Assembly: GCA_035297265.1 (NCBI GenBank)
Contig: DATGZH010000029.1
Coordinates: 1 to 64,000, forward strand
DNA length: 64,000 bases
DNA from: DATGZH01 sp035297265
GTDB taxonomy: Bacteria; Actinomycetota; Acidimicrobiia; Acidimicrobiales; RAAP-2
Direction of reading: 5' to 3'
In this document: positions 9,308-18,282 of the stretch, piece by piece
Layout of the letters: the number at the start of each line of letters is the position of its first letter
Numbering within the stretch: position 1 is the first letter of the stretch
Notes under the pieces: generated by a model
Told to the model about the DNA's origin: nothing
The model's input: the letters and a program-made list of their open reading frames with translations, nothing else
Database searches by the model: none
Position numbers and translations under genes: made by a program

Positions 9308-11071
9308 ATGAAGTCGCGCGCGTTGACGCTGGTGTCCGCCACGATCCTCGCCGGGGGTCTCCTGACCGGCCTGCTCGCCGAGAGCGGCGCCGCCGGGGCG
9401 ACCGGTTCACCCTGGGCACCCGGCACGATCTTCGTCGCCGTGGCCGGTGACCGCATCCAGGGCGACGTCGGCTACGTCGAAGCGGTCGCCCCGAACGGCT
9501 CCACGTCGGACGTCTACTTCGGCGAGCCCTACGACGTCACGACCGACGCCGCCGGTGACGTCTTCGTCCCCGACTGCAACAACGGCAACGTCACCGAGGA
9601 GCTCGCCGGCGGTGGCTCGAGGGTCGTCATCTCGGGACTCCTCTGCCCGGACTCGGTCGCCCTCGACAACTCGGGCAACCTCCTGGTCGGCTCGTTCACG
9701 ACCAACGAGCACCTGTTGAGCGTGCCGCTCGGTGGCGGGTCGCCGACCGCCCTGCCGGTCGCGGGTACGCCGGCGGGCATCGCCGTCGACTCGCAGAACG
9801 ACATCTACTTCACCGACGGCTCCATCGACCCCTTCGTCCACGTCGACGTGCCCGGCGCCACCACCTCCGAGTCCCTGCCGTTGGGCGAGAACGTGGCCCC
9901 GCTCGCCCTGCGGCTCGACAGCGCCGGGGACCTCTACTACGCCACGACCTTCGGCGGCGACGTCGACGAGCAGTACTCGGGCTCGCCGAGCCTGACGGGC
10001 ACATTCGGGTCCGTCTCCTACGCCAAGGGGACGGTGGTCGACTCGAGCGGTGACGTCTTCATCTCCGACGGCTCGAGTGACGTGGTGAAGGTGGCGGGCG
10101 GAGTACAGACCACCCTGCTCAGCGGGCTCGACGATCCCTCCGGCCTCGCCGTGTGGCCACCGCCGGTCACCCCCGCTCGGGTGGCCAGCACCGTCACGCT
10201 CTCGACGACGTCACCCTCGAGCGTGAGCGTCACCCAGTCCGTCGACCTGACCGCGACGGTGACGTCGTCGGGGTCGCCGACCGGTTGGGTCCAGTTCGAG
10301 TCGAACGGCGGCGCCGTCGGGAGCCCGGTGGCCCTGAGCGGCGGCACGGCCTCGCTGACGACGACGCTGCCGGGCGGCGCGCAGCCCGGGCCCGACACGG
10401 ACAACGTCACCGCCTTCTACCTCGGCGACGGCGCCGACGCACCAGCGGTGTCCAACACCTTGCCGTTCACCGTGTCGTACCTCCCCGTGACGGTCACGTT
10501 GACCACGGCCAAGACCACCGTCCACCAGGACAAGCCGGTCCTCTTCACGGCCACCGTGAGCGGCAGCGACGGCGTGGCCTCGGGCGACATCGAGTTCGAG
10601 GTCAACGGGAGCAGCGTGGCCGACAACAGCCTCGACAGCAGCGGGACGGCCACCGCGACGTTCAGCCTGCCGCCAGGCTCATCGAGCGTCCAGGCGGTCT
10701 TCCTCCCGAATGCCAGCCCGCCCTACCAGGAGACCGACAGCAACACGTTGACGATGAACGCCAAGCCGCCCTTCACCACGTCGGTCCAGGCGAACGAGAG
10801 TCAGGGGTCCCAGTCCGGCAACACCTGGCCGATCACGATCTCGGTGACGGTCGTCGGGGTGAGCGGTCAGGCGGCGCCGTCGGGCACCGTGAAGGTGAAG
10901 AAGTTCACCTGTACGGCGCTCAGCCCGTCGGGCTCCGATGCCACGTCGAGCTGCACGGCAAACCTCGCCCAGGGGAACTACACCGTGACGATCAAGTACA
11001 GCGGCCAGAAGGGGCTCTACGCCAAGTCGACCGACCAGTTGAGCTTCTCGGTCGGCAACGGAGGCGACTGA
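9308..11071 (+). CDS. Secreted beta-propeller (NHL/SMP-30-like) protein with Ig-like domains
   Basis: The 587-residue protein begins MKSRALTLVSATILAGGLL and ends its signal peptide near ESGAAGATG. Residues 40-290 hold six or so propeller blades with recurring DSAGDLYYAT, DSQNDIYFTD and DSSGDVFISD turns, as in Vgb/NHL propellers. Residues 300-490 contain two bacterial Ig-like modules (SSVSVTQSVDLTATVTSSG; TTVHQDKPVLFTATVSG, Big_3_5 type), and a third, divergent one ends the protein. An extracellular or surface role is likely; the ligand is unknown. AAGGGGAA precedes the ATG at 9308, and a TAGCGT -10 box at 9241-9246 gives a leader of about 55 bases. Confidence 0.8.
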   Translation: MKSRALTLVSATILAGGLLTGLLAESGAAGATGSPWAPGTIFVAVAGDRIQGDVGYVEAVAPNGSTSDVYFGEPYDVTTDAAGDVFVPDCNNGNVTEELAGGGSRVVISGLLCPDSVALDNSGNLLVGSFTTNEHLLSVPLGGGSPTALPVAGTPAGIAVDSQNDIYFTDGSIDPFVHVDVPGATTSESLPLGENVAPLALRLDSAGDLYYATTFGGDVDEQYSGSPSLTGTFGSVSYAKGTVVDSSGDVFISDGSSDVVKVAGGVQTTLLSGLDDPSGLAVWPPPVTPARVASTVTLSTTSPSSVSVTQSVDLTATVTSSGSPTGWVQFESNGGAVGSPVALSGGTASLTTTLPGGAQPGPDTDNVTAFYLGDGADAPAVSNTLPFTVSYLPVTVTLTTAKTTVHQDKPVLFTATVSGSDGVASGDIEFEVNGSSVADNSLDSSGTATATFSLPPGSSSVQAVFLPNASPPYQETDSNTLTMNAKPPFTTSVQANESQGSQSGNTWPITISVTVVGVSGQAAPSGTVKVKKFTCTALSPSGSDATSSCTANLAQGNYTVTIKYSGQKGLYAKSTDQLSFSVGNGGD

Positions 11072-11097
11072 CCCGCCAGCGGCCGACCTGACCGTCC

Positions 11098-11103
11098 TAC
11101 GCT
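11098..11103 (+). promoter_or_regulatory. -10 box, leaderless start of the DSD1-type gene
   Basis: TACGCT, then CGCCGG, then GTG at 11110. Confidence 0.6.
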
Positions 11104-11109
11104 CGCCGG

Positions 11110-12099
11110 GTGCACCTCGGCGAGCTCACGACACCGGCGCTCGTCGTCGACCGGGCCGCCCTCGACCACAACCTCGCGGTGATGGCCGAGGCGCTGCCGG
11201 GCGACCGGCTACGGCCCCACGTGAAGGCGCACAAGTCGACGCAGTTGGCCCGCCGGCAGTGGGCGGCCGGGCACCGGGCCTTCACCTGCGCCACCGTGGC
11301 CGAGTGCGAGGGCCTGGCCGCGGCCGGTCTCGGCGAGGACCTGTTGCTGGCGAACGAGGTGCTCGACGCCCGGCGCCTCGGTCGGCTCGTCGCCTCGGGC
11401 TCCCGGGTCACGGTCGCCGTCGACTCCGCGGCCACCATCGCCGCGGCGGCCGGCGGCGGGCTGCGGGAGGTCCTGATCGACGTGGACGTGGGTCTGCCCC
11501 GGTGCGGCTGTCAACCCGAGGACGCGCCGGCGCTCGCCGCACTGGCTCGAGAGCGGGGCCTCTCGGTGCGGGGCGTCATGGGCTACGAGGGCCACGTCGT
11601 CGGCCTCGCCGACCGAGCCGAGCGGGAGAGCCAGTGCCGGGCCTCGATGGAGATCCTCACCGCCGCCCGCGAAGCGGTCGGGGGCGAGGTGGTCTCGGGC
11701 GGCGGCACGGGGACCTACGACTGCAACCCCTGGGTCACCGAGTTGCAGGCCGGCTCCTACGCGCTCATGGACACGGCCTACGGGCGCCTCGGGCTCCCCT
11801 TCCGCCAGGCGCTGTTCGTCCTGGCCACCGTGATCTCGACGTCCCCGAAGGGGTGGTCGGTGGCCGACGCCGGACTGAAGGCCTTCGGCATGGACCACGG
11901 CGACCCTTCGCTCCCGGGGAGCAACGTCTGGTTCTGCTCCGACGAGCACGTGACGTTCGACCCGCCGCGCCCGGTCGGTGACCGGGTGCTCCTCGTGCCG
12001 GCCCACGTCGACCCGACGGTCGCCTACCACGAGCGCCTCTTCCTCGTCGAGGACGACGAGGTGCTCGACGTCTGGCCCGTCGACCTGCGCGGCTGGTAG
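11110..12099 (+). CDS. DSD1 family PLP-dependent enzyme (D-threonine aldolase / D-serine dehydratase-like)
   Basis: The 329-residue fold-type III PLP enzyme has the alanine-racemase-like barrel first: HLGELTTPALVVD at the N-terminus and RPHVKAHKS with the likely Schiff-base Lys39. The phosphate-binding GGGTGTYD follows near 200. The C-terminal domain carries the DAGLKAFGMDHG segment and the metal-site motif PAHVDPTV typical of metal-activated D-threonine aldolase and DSD1 dehydratases. It should cleave or dehydrate a D-3-hydroxyamino acid in the cytoplasm; which reaction cannot be decided here. The GTG start is fixed by the leaderless -10 box. Confidence 0.85.
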   Translation: MHLGELTTPALVVDRAALDHNLAVMAEALPGDRLRPHVKAHKSTQLARRQWAAGHRAFTCATVAECEGLAAAGLGEDLLLANEVLDARRLGRLVASGSRVTVAVDSAATIAAAAGGGLREVLIDVDVGLPRCGCQPEDAPALAALARERGLSVRGVMGYEGHVVGLADRAERESQCRASMEILTAAREAVGGEVVSGGGTGTYDCNPWVTELQAGSYALMDTAYGRLGLPFRQALFVLATVISTSPKGWSVADAGLKAFGMDHGDPSLPGSNVWFCSDEHVTFDPPRPVGDRVLLVPAHVDPTVAYHERLFLVEDDEVLDVWPVDLRGW

Positions 12100-12184
12100 C
12101 GGTCGACAAGGCACGCCCCGGGCGGGCCCTGTCCGGCTGGCCCCGAGACTAGGGTGGCCGGCCACGAGGGGGAGGATGATCCGG

Positions 12185-12814
12185 ATGGGACGACGCCGGG
12201 CGCGATGGTTCGGAGCGGTCGGGCTGGCCGTGGTGGTCGTGGCGATGACGCCGAGCACCGCCCTCGCCGGCGGGCCAACGGTGACCGACGCCCACGACGG
12301 CTACTCGTTCCGCTTGCCGAGCGGGTGGCAACAGGTTGCTCTGACGAAGAGCCGGGTGAGCGCGCTCCTCAAGGAGGCGGCCAAGCTGTCCCCGCAGGTG
12401 AAGTCGTCGCTGTCGTCGCTGCTCCAGGAGGCCGCCTCGAGCCACAGCGTCAAGGTCTTCGCCGTCGGACCGCTGGACCCGGCCAGCTCGTTCCTGCCCA
12501 ACGTGAACGTCATCGTCACGCCGGCCCAGGACCTCCCGAGTGGCCAGGCCTTCGTGGCGCTCGCACCGGCCACGGTGCACCAGGAGCTGGGGTCCATCGG
12601 CGCGACGGGCATCGTCACCAAGGCCGGCACGTTGAACTCGGCGCCCGCCCTCCTTGCCTCCTACACCCTGCACGAGAAGACCCTCACCGTGCACGGGGTC
12701 CAGCTGTACGTCTCGCGACACCATCTCATCGTGAACGTCACCGTCAGTGGCCCGACGGCCGCCTCCGCCCGCGCCGAGGCGGGCGAGATCGCGAGCAGCT
12801 GGCGCTGGCGTTAA
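12185..12814 (+). CDS. Small secreted protein of unknown function
   Basis: The 209-residue protein has a signal peptide (MGRRRARWFGAVGLAVVVVA, cleavage near TALAGG). The rest, with the opening YSFRLPSGWQQV, resembles the PsbP/LpqN-like or DUF1795-like fold of small actinobacterial secreted proteins that begin with a 'F-P-x-W' strand. The function is unknown. The ATG at 12185 is preferred over 12176 because GGGGGAGG ends nine bases before it and abuts the earlier one. A TAGGGT -10 box lies at 12150-12155. It converges on the MMPL gene. Confidence 0.65.
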   Translation: MGRRRARWFGAVGLAVVVVAMTPSTALAGGPTVTDAHDGYSFRLPSGWQQVALTKSRVSALLKEAAKLSPQVKSSLSSLLQEAASSHSVKVFAVGPLDPASSFLPNVNVIVTPAQDLPSGQAFVALAPATVHQELGSIGATGIVTKAGTLNSAPALLASYTLHEKTLTVHGVQLYVSRHHLIVNVTVSGPTAASARAEAGEIASSWRWR

Positions 12815-12833
12815 ACGCAGAGGAGCGCCGGCC

Positions 12834-12847
12834 CGGCGGCGCCGCCG
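12834..12847. terminator. GC palindrome between convergent genes
   Basis: CGGCGGCGCCGCCG, a perfect 14-bp palindrome, sits between the stops of the secreted protein and MMPL genes. It has no T-run. It could serve both strands as a terminator hairpin. Confidence 0.35.
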
Positions 12848-15178
12848 TCAGGTTCCGCCGGACCCCGTGGGCACCGCGGCGAGGCGGGCCACGGTGTCCG
12901 CCGATGGTCCGTCGGCCGGCGGTGGCGCACTGAACAGCCGCGACGGCCACCAGTTCCAGGGACCGAGCAGGACGACGGTCGACGGGACGAGGAGCGTCCG
13001 CACGACGAAGGTGTCGAGGAGTATGCCGAGCGCCAACCCCGTGCCGATCTGGCGGATCTGGCCGGACGTCGCCACGGCGAGCACGCCGAAGGTCCCGGCC
13101 AGCACGAGTCCGGCCGAGGTCACCGTGGTCCCCGTGGTCGAGATCGCGGCGGCCACTGCCGGTCGGAGGGGGAGCCGGACGGCCTCCTCACGAATACGGC
13201 TCATGACGAGGATGTTGTAGTCCTCACCGAGCGCCATGATGAAGACGAACATGAAGAACGGCAGCGTGAAGTTGATGCCGAGCTGGTGGCCGAACACCAC
13301 GAAGATCAGCACGGCCAGCCCGAGCGACGCCAGGTACGACAGCGCCACACTGGCCACCAGGTAGAGCGGCGCCACGAGCGACCTGAGGACGAGGGCGAGC
13401 AGGAGGGCCAGGACGACGAACACCACCGGAGCGATCCGCACGATGTCGGCGCCGCTGATGCTGCTCACGTCGGCCGCGGCCGCCGCCTGACCGGCCACGC
13501 CGGTGGTGAAGGCACCGACCGAGCTGCCGACGGACGCCACCGCCCGCCGGATCGACGGCACGGCCTGCAGGGCGGCGGTCGAGCCCGGCGACCCGGCCCG
13601 CAGGGACACCCGGTAGAGGACGGTGCGCCCGTCGTCGCTCACGAAGCCGGCCACCGCCCGGTAGGTGTTGTAGGCGAAAGGTGCGACGCCCGTGTGCGGG
13701 GGCTGGACGGCGGGCAGCTCGCCCGGCGGGCCGAGCCGGCGGTAGAGGTCGCCCAGGAACTCGGGCGGTAGCCCGACCTCGTTCGCCTGCAGGGCGCCCG
13801 TGACCGATGTGAACTCGCGCGACGAGAACAGCCCGTCGCTCGCCTGGTCGAGCACCTGGGGGTCGGACCAGACCGGGTCGGCGTAGCGGAAGAGCACGTA
13901 GGTGGCGTCCACCGAGGCCGGGCCGAAGTGGGCGACGAGGACGTCCTGGCCGATCCCTGAATCGGAGCCGACGATGAAGCCACCGGGGTCGAAGCCCGAC
14001 GGGGCGTAGGCGAGCAGTGACAGGGCGAGGGCCCCGAGCACGGTCACGCCGACGGCGAGCGCCGTCACCGGCTGGCCCGAGACCCGGGCGGCCACCGCGC
14101 CCCAGCGGCCGGGCCGGACCGGGCCCGGCTCCGGTACGGCGGGCCAGAACACGGCCCGGCCGAGGACGGCGAGGAGAGCCGGGAAGAAGGTGAGCTCGAC
14201 CACGAGGACCACGGCCACCCCGATGGCGAGACCAGGACCGACGCCCCGGTACAGGCCGAAGCCGGCCAGGAGCAGCGTGAGCAGGGCACCGATCACGGTG
14301 GCCGCCGAGAAGGTGATCGACTCCCCCACCTTCTCGACGGCCGCCTCGATGGCCGCCTGGGGTTCGAGGCCCCGGCGAAGGTTCTCCCGGTAACGGAAGA
14401 CGAGGAAGAGCCCGTAGTCCGTGCCCGCGCCCAGCACGAGGGCGGTCAGTACCAGCTGGAGCAGCGACGAGATCTGCACGCCGAGATGGGCCGACGCGGC
14501 GATCAGCGGTTCGGCGAAGAACAAGGCAAGGAGGGCAGGCGCCAGCGTGGCGAGCGGCGCGAGCGGGGACCGGAAGGCCACGAGCAGGAGGAAGATGATG
14601 AGGATGGCCGAGATGATCTGGACGTGGTTGGCCGTCCGGTTCCCGGCGTGCTGCTGGTCGACGAGCTCGGGCAGGGGGCCGGTGAGGTGCACGAAGAGGC
14701 CCGGAGGGACGCCCGAACCGAAGGCGGCGCGCACCGCGGCGACGGCGTTCGAGCCGGCGGCTCCCCCGCCCGCCGTGGCCGGGGCGAACTCGACGATGGC
14801 CGTGCGGGCCGATCCGTCGACCGACACCGCGCCGTCGCGCACCGAGACGACGTTCCGCACCTGCCGGAGCCGGGCCTCGAGCCCGTCGATGTAGGCCTGG
14901 TCGGGGGGGGACAGCCGCTCGTCGTGCCGAGCGACGATGATCGTCCCGACCTGCTGGTCGCCCACGAGGAACGGGGCGGCGAGGCGCGCCGCCACGACAC
15001 TCGGCGAGGAGGCCGGGAGGAAGGCGGCGTTGTCGTTCTTCACGATCGAGCCGAGTGACGGCAGGAGCACGACCGCGACGACCGTGGCGAGCGGCCATCC
15101 GATGACCAAGAACCAACGCCGACGGACGGCGAACCGCCCGATGTCGGCGAACAGCGTCCGGTGCCGAGGCCCGCTCAA
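12848..15178 (-). CDS. MMPL/RND-family transporter
   Basis: The 776-residue inner-membrane protein has two MMPL repeats. Each has a helix, a large extracytoplasmic loop and five further helices (first loop about residues 40-200, second about 395-540). Characteristic segments are LVLGAGTDYGLFLVFRYRENLRRG in the first repeat and FIMALGEDYNILVMSRIREEA in the second, where the Asp and Tyr line the proton path. MmpL-type proteins export lipids or hydrophobic compounds by proton motive force; the cargo here is unknown. The best start is the TTG at 15178, which overlaps the TGA of the epimerase gene. The open frame extends further upstream inside that gene without an upstream signal. Confidence 0.85.
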   Translation of the reverse strand: MSGPRHRTLFADIGRFAVRRRWFLVIGWPLATVVAVVLLPSLGSIVKNDNAAFLPASSPSVVAARLAAPFLVGDQQVGTIIVARHDERLSPPDQAYIDGLEARLRQVRNVVSVRDGAVSVDGSARTAIVEFAPATAGGGAAGSNAVAAVRAAFGSGVPPGLFVHLTGPLPELVDQQHAGNRTANHVQIISAILIIFLLLVAFRSPLAPLATLAPALLALFFAEPLIAASAHLGVQISSLLQLVLTALVLGAGTDYGLFLVFRYRENLRRGLEPQAAIEAAVEKVGESITFSAATVIGALLTLLLAGFGLYRGVGPGLAIGVAVVLVVELTFFPALLAVLGRAVFWPAVPEPGPVRPGRWGAVAARVSGQPVTALAVGVTVLGALALSLLAYAPSGFDPGGFIVGSDSGIGQDVLVAHFGPASVDATYVLFRYADPVWSDPQVLDQASDGLFSSREFTSVTGALQANEVGLPPEFLGDLYRRLGPPGELPAVQPPHTGVAPFAYNTYRAVAGFVSDDGRTVLYRVSLRAGSPGSTAALQAVPSIRRAVASVGSSVGAFTTGVAGQAAAAADVSSISGADIVRIAPVVFVVLALLLALVLRSLVAPLYLVASVALSYLASLGLAVLIFVVFGHQLGINFTLPFFMFVFIMALGEDYNILVMSRIREEAVRLPLRPAVAAAISTTGTTVTSAGLVLAGTFGVLAVATSGQIRQIGTGLALGILLDTFVVRTLLVPSTVVLLGPWNWWPSRLFSAPPPADGPSADTVARLAAVPTGSGGT

Positions 15179-16215
15179 GGTTCCGCGGCGGCCACGGGCT
15201 CGCCCTGATCCGCCAGCTCGGCCAACCCCTCGTCCAGGGGGACCGAGGCGGTGAAGCCCAGCTCCCGGGCCGCTCGGGCCGTGGAACCCATCACGTGGCG
15301 TACGTCGCCGAGCCGGTACCCCCCGGTCACGACCGGCCGGCGGCCACCGTCCCCGACGCACTGCGACAGTGCGGTGGCCAGCTCGAGCACCGTCGTGGGA
15401 CGGCCGCTCGCCACGTTGCAGACGCCGCCGGCATCGTCCGCCGTCAGGGCGAGGAGGTTGGCCCGGGCCACGTCACGGACGTGGACGAAGTCGCGGCGCT
15501 GGCCCCCGTCCTCGAAGACCTGTGGGACCCCACCCCGGCGCAGCGCGGCCAGAAAGAGGCTGGCCACGCCGGCATACGGGGTGTCCTCGGGCGACCGCGG
15601 ACCGTAGACGTTGTGGTACCTCAGGATCGTGACCGGCAGGCCCCGTTCGCGTCCGAAGACCGCCACCAGGTGCTCCTGGTGGACCTTCGTGGCGGCGTAG
15701 ACATTGCGCGGGTCGAGTGGCGCGTCCTCGCTCACCTCCTCCGCCACGAGGGAGTCCCGACAGTTCGGGCACGGCGGCTCGAAGAGCCCGGCCGACAGGC
15801 GAGCCTCGGTCCTCGGCCCGGCCCGCACCGGTCCGCACGTCGCGCAGCGATAGGCCCCCTCGCCGTAGACCACCATGCTGCTCGCCAGGACCAGTCGGCC
15901 GGCGAAGCCGGTCCGGTCGAGCGCGGCCAGGAGGACGGCGGTGGCGCTGTCGTTGTCGGTCACGTAGCCCTGGACGTCGCCGAACCCCGTGCCGAGCCCG
16001 ACCCGGGCGGCCTGGTGGCTGACCGCGTCGACGCCGCCGAGCACCTCGGACCAGGCCGCCTCGTCGGCGAGATCGGCGACGACGTAACGGGCCTCGGCGT
16101 TGGCGAAGGTGCCAGGTCGGCGGTCCACGACGACCACGTCGTGGCCCCCGGCGACGAGCCCGTCGACGACGTGGGAGCCGACGAAGCCGGCGCCGCCGGT
16201 CACGAGCACCCTCAC
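15175..16215 (-). CDS. NAD-dependent epimerase/dehydratase with a four-cysteine insert
   Basis: The 346-residue extended SDR has TGGAGFVGS (6-14) for NAD, SSMVVYGEG near 112 and the catalytic pair Tyr173/Lys177 in YAATK. It should epimerise or dehydrate a nucleotide sugar. Between the SSMVVYG strand and the YxxxK helix is an insert of about 45 residues with Cys124-x2-Cys127 and Cys149-x2-Cys152 (CATCG, CPNC), which looks like a zinc knuckle. Similar inserts occur in an actinobacterial subfamily encoded beside GT2, DUF2064 and methyltransferase genes, as here. The GTG start follows a leaderless -10 box. The gene ends overlapping the MMPL start. Confidence 0.85.
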   Translation of the reverse strand: MRVLVTGGAGFVGSHVVDGLVAGGHDVVVVDRRPGTFANAEARYVVADLADEAAWSEVLGGVDAVSHQAARVGLGTGFGDVQGYVTDNDSATAVLLAALDRTGFAGRLVLASSMVVYGEGAYRCATCGPVRAGPRTEARLSAGLFEPPCPNCRDSLVAEEVSEDAPLDPRNVYAATKVHQEHLVAVFGRERGLPVTILRYHNVYGPRSPEDTPYAGVASLFLAALRRGGVPQVFEDGGQRRDFVHVRDVARANLLALTADDAGGVCNVASGRPTTVLELATALSQCVGDGGRRPVVTGGYRLGDVRHVMGSTARAARELGFTASVPLDEGLAELADQGEPVAAAEP

Positions 16216-16221
16216 CGCCGC

Positions 16222-16227
16222 AGGGTA
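16222..16227 (-). promoter_or_regulatory. -10 box, leaderless start of the epimerase gene
   Basis: TACCCT (minus strand), then GCGGCG, then GTG at 16215. Confidence 0.6.
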
Positions 16228-16314
16228 GCGAACCGCGCCGCGAGCCGGTCACCGCCCTTTGCGAAGTTAGCGATTCGTAAGCGCTTTCCCCGTCGCGTCA
16301 CCGCAGGTCATCGA

Positions 16315-16320
16315 TACGTT
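16315..16320 (+). promoter_or_regulatory. -10 box, leaderless start of the GT2 operon
   Basis: TACGTT, then GCCAGG, then GTG at 16327. It is divergent from the epimerase promoter 90 bp away. Confidence 0.6.
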
Positions 16321-16326
16321 GCCAGG

Positions 16327-16968
16327 GTGCCCGAGGTGATCCTGCCGGTCCTGAACGAGGTCGCCGCGCTCCCGGCCCTCCTCGACGCGATGCCACCCGG
16401 CTACCACCCCCTCGTCGTCGACAACGGGTCGAGCGACGGTTCGGCGGACGTCGCCCGCGACCGCGGCGCCCGGGTGGTCGAAGAGCCGGTCCGCGGCTTC
16501 GGCGCGGCGTGCTGGGCCGGCCTGGTGGCGGCCGTGGACGACGTCGTCTGCTTCATGGACGCCGACGGTTCGCTCGACCCCGGCGACCTCCCTACGGTCG
16601 CCGAGCCTGTGCTCGACGACCGGGCCGACCTCGTGCTCGGCGCCCGCCACGCCGCACCGGCCGCCTGGCCCCTGCACGCCCGCCTGGCCAACCGCGTGCT
16701 CATGGCCGAGGTGCGCCGACGTACCGGACTGCGGCTCCGTGACCTCGGTCCGATGCGAGCAGCCGACCGTCGCGCACTCCTCGCCCTCGCCCTCCAGGAC
16801 CGGCGGTCGGGTTGGCCGCTCGAGATGGTGCTCGCCGCCTGGCGCGCCGGCTGGCGCATCGACGAGGTGCCCGTCCCCTACCGTCCCCGCGTCGGCAAGT
16901 CGAAGGTCACGGGCACGGTCAGGGGCACCGTGCAGGCGGTCGGCGACATGGCCGCCCTCCTGCGGTGA
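16327..16968 (+). CDS. Family 2 glycosyltransferase
   Basis: The 213-residue GT-A protein has EVILPVLNE at the N-terminus, VVDNGSSDGSADVA for the nucleotide and the metal-binding DADGSLDPGDL near residue 80. It lacks membrane helices. It resembles DPM1/polyprenol-phosphate transferases trimmed of the membrane part. It is the first gene of a three-gene operon with DUF2064 and a methyltransferase, divergent from the epimerase, so it probably takes part in building a cell-surface sugar (inference). Confidence 0.88.
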   Translation: MPEVILPVLNEVAALPALLDAMPPGYHPLVVDNGSSDGSADVARDRGARVVEEPVRGFGAACWAGLVAAVDDVVCFMDADGSLDPGDLPTVAEPVLDDRADLVLGARHAAPAAWPLHARLANRVLMAEVRRRTGLRLRDLGPMRAADRRALLALALQDRRSGWPLEMVLAAWRAGWRIDEVPVPYRPRVGKSKVTGTVRGTVQAVGDMAALLR

Positions 16969-17642
16969 GCCCGCTCGCCTGGCAGGCCCTGGTGCTGGCC
17001 AAGGCACCGGTGCCCGGACGGGTGAAGACCCGGTTGTGCCCGCCGCTCAGCCCCGAGGAGGCGGCCGACCTCGCCGCGGCAGCGCTCGCCGACACGATGG
17101 TCGCCGTCGGTCGCTCCTCGGCCAGACGGCGGGTGCTCGTCGTCGATGGCGACCCCACCGGAGTCGTCCCGCCGGGCTGCGACCACCTCTCCCAACGCCC
17201 GGGCGATCTCGGGGCCCGCCTCGCCGGTGCCTTCGAGGACGCCTACGCCACATCGCCACTCCCCATGGTTCTCGTCGGCATGGACACGCCGCAGCTCACC
17301 CCCCACCTGCTGGAGGAGGCCGCAGCCGCCCTGGCCTCGGGCGGGACCGATGCGGTCGTCGGTCCGGCGGCCGACGGGGGGTTCTGGCTCCTCGGACTGC
17401 GACAGCCGGTCCCGGGCCTCTTCGACGGGGTGCCGATGAGCCGGGCGACCACCGGGGAGGCGCTCTCGGGCCGCCTCGCCCATCTCGGACTGCGTTGGCG
17501 CGTCGGCCCCGTCCGGCGCGACGTCGACGAGCTCGACGACGCCGTCGCGGTGGCCCACGTCGCCCCCGACACACAGTTCGCCGCGGCCTTCGCCGCCATC
17601 CGGTCACGCCACGTTGCGGGCGTCGGAGCGTTCGATGAGTAG
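16965..17642 (+). CDS. DUF2064 / TIGR04282 nucleotidyltransferase-like protein
   Basis: The 225-residue protein has VLAKAPVPGRVKTRL (about 9-23) and the GMDTPQL and GPAADGGFWLLG segments that define TIGR04282/DUF2064, a GT-A fold relative of MobA and CofC-type nucleotidyltransferases. The exact substrate is unknown. The GTG overlaps the GT2 stop (GTGA), so the genes are translationally coupled. Homologues are repeatedly found between a GT2 and a methyltransferase gene, which fits sugar activation or transfer (inference). Confidence 0.85.
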   Translation: MSPLAWQALVLAKAPVPGRVKTRLCPPLSPEEAADLAAAALADTMVAVGRSSARRRVLVVDGDPTGVVPPGCDHLSQRPGDLGARLAGAFEDAYATSPLPMVLVGMDTPQLTPHLLEEAAAALASGGTDAVVGPAADGGFWLLGLRQPVPGLFDGVPMSRATTGEALSGRLAHLGLRWRVGPVRRDVDELDDAVAVAHVAPDTQFAAAFAAIRSRHVAGVGAFDE

Positions 17643-18282
17643 GACGCTCACCGCCACCTCACGGCTGCGGGCCGAAGACGGCCGCGTCTTCGAGCTCGAC
17701 GTCGCCCGTTGGATGGCGCCGGCCGACGAGGTCGACGAACGACTGCTCGACCGGGTCGTCGGCCCGGTCCTCGACGTCGGGTGCGGCCCGGGGCGCCACG
17801 TCGGCTCCCTCCGCCGCCGCGGCGTGGCCGCGCTCGGCGTGGAGATCTCGCCGACCGCCGTGGCCCTCGCCCGACGGCGGGGCGCCCGGGTGCTCCAGCG
17901 GTCGGTGTTCGACCACCTCCCGGGTCGGGGGCGGTGGCGCTCCGCGCTCCTCCTCGACGGGAGCATCGGCATCGGCGGGGACCCGAGGGCGCTCCTCGGG
18001 CGCCTGCGGGACCTCCTCCATCCCCACGGGCTGGTGCTGATCGAGACCGAGGCGCCGGGTTCGGCCACCGAGCAGCTCCGGGTCCGTCTGGAGACGTCGC
18101 GCGGGACCGGTCCGTGGTTCGCCTGGGCCCGGGTCGGCGCGGACGACGCCAGCGTGCTCGCCACCGACTGCGGCTACGAGGAGCTCGAGAGCTTCGTCCT
18201 CGACGACCGTCACTTCACGATGCTGCGCCGTGGGACGAACGCCGCACGTAACGGAGGTAAGGACGCGTCGCCACGTCGGTGA
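17635..18282 (+). CDS. Class I SAM-dependent methyltransferase
   Basis: The 215-residue protein has motif I DVGCGPGRHVG near residue 48, the acidic GVEIS strand end near 70 and a hydrophobic LVLIETEAPG strand. It should methylate a small molecule, perhaps the sugar product of the upstream genes. The start overlaps the DUF2064 stop (ATGAGTAG), indicating coupling. Its last 68 bases overlap the 3' end of the opposing GT39-like gene, so both stops are embedded in coding sequence. Confidence 0.85.
   Translation: MSRTLTATSRLRAEDGRVFELDVARWMAPADEVDERLLDRVVGPVLDVGCGPGRHVGSLRRRGVAALGVEISPTAVALARRRGARVLQRSVFDHLPGRGRWRSALLLDGSIGIGGDPRALLGRLRDLLHPHGLVLIETEAPGSATEQLRVRLETSRGTGPWFAWARVGADDASVLATDCGYEELESFVLDDRHFTMLRRGTNAARNGGKDASPRR

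Noticed and set aside
15295..16968. A long plus-strand frame (557 codons) across the epimerase and GT2 genes
   Set aside because: Most of it is antisense to the epimerase and has the Arg/Gly/His-rich composition of shadow frames in GC-rich DNA. Only its last part (from 16327) is the real GT2 gene.
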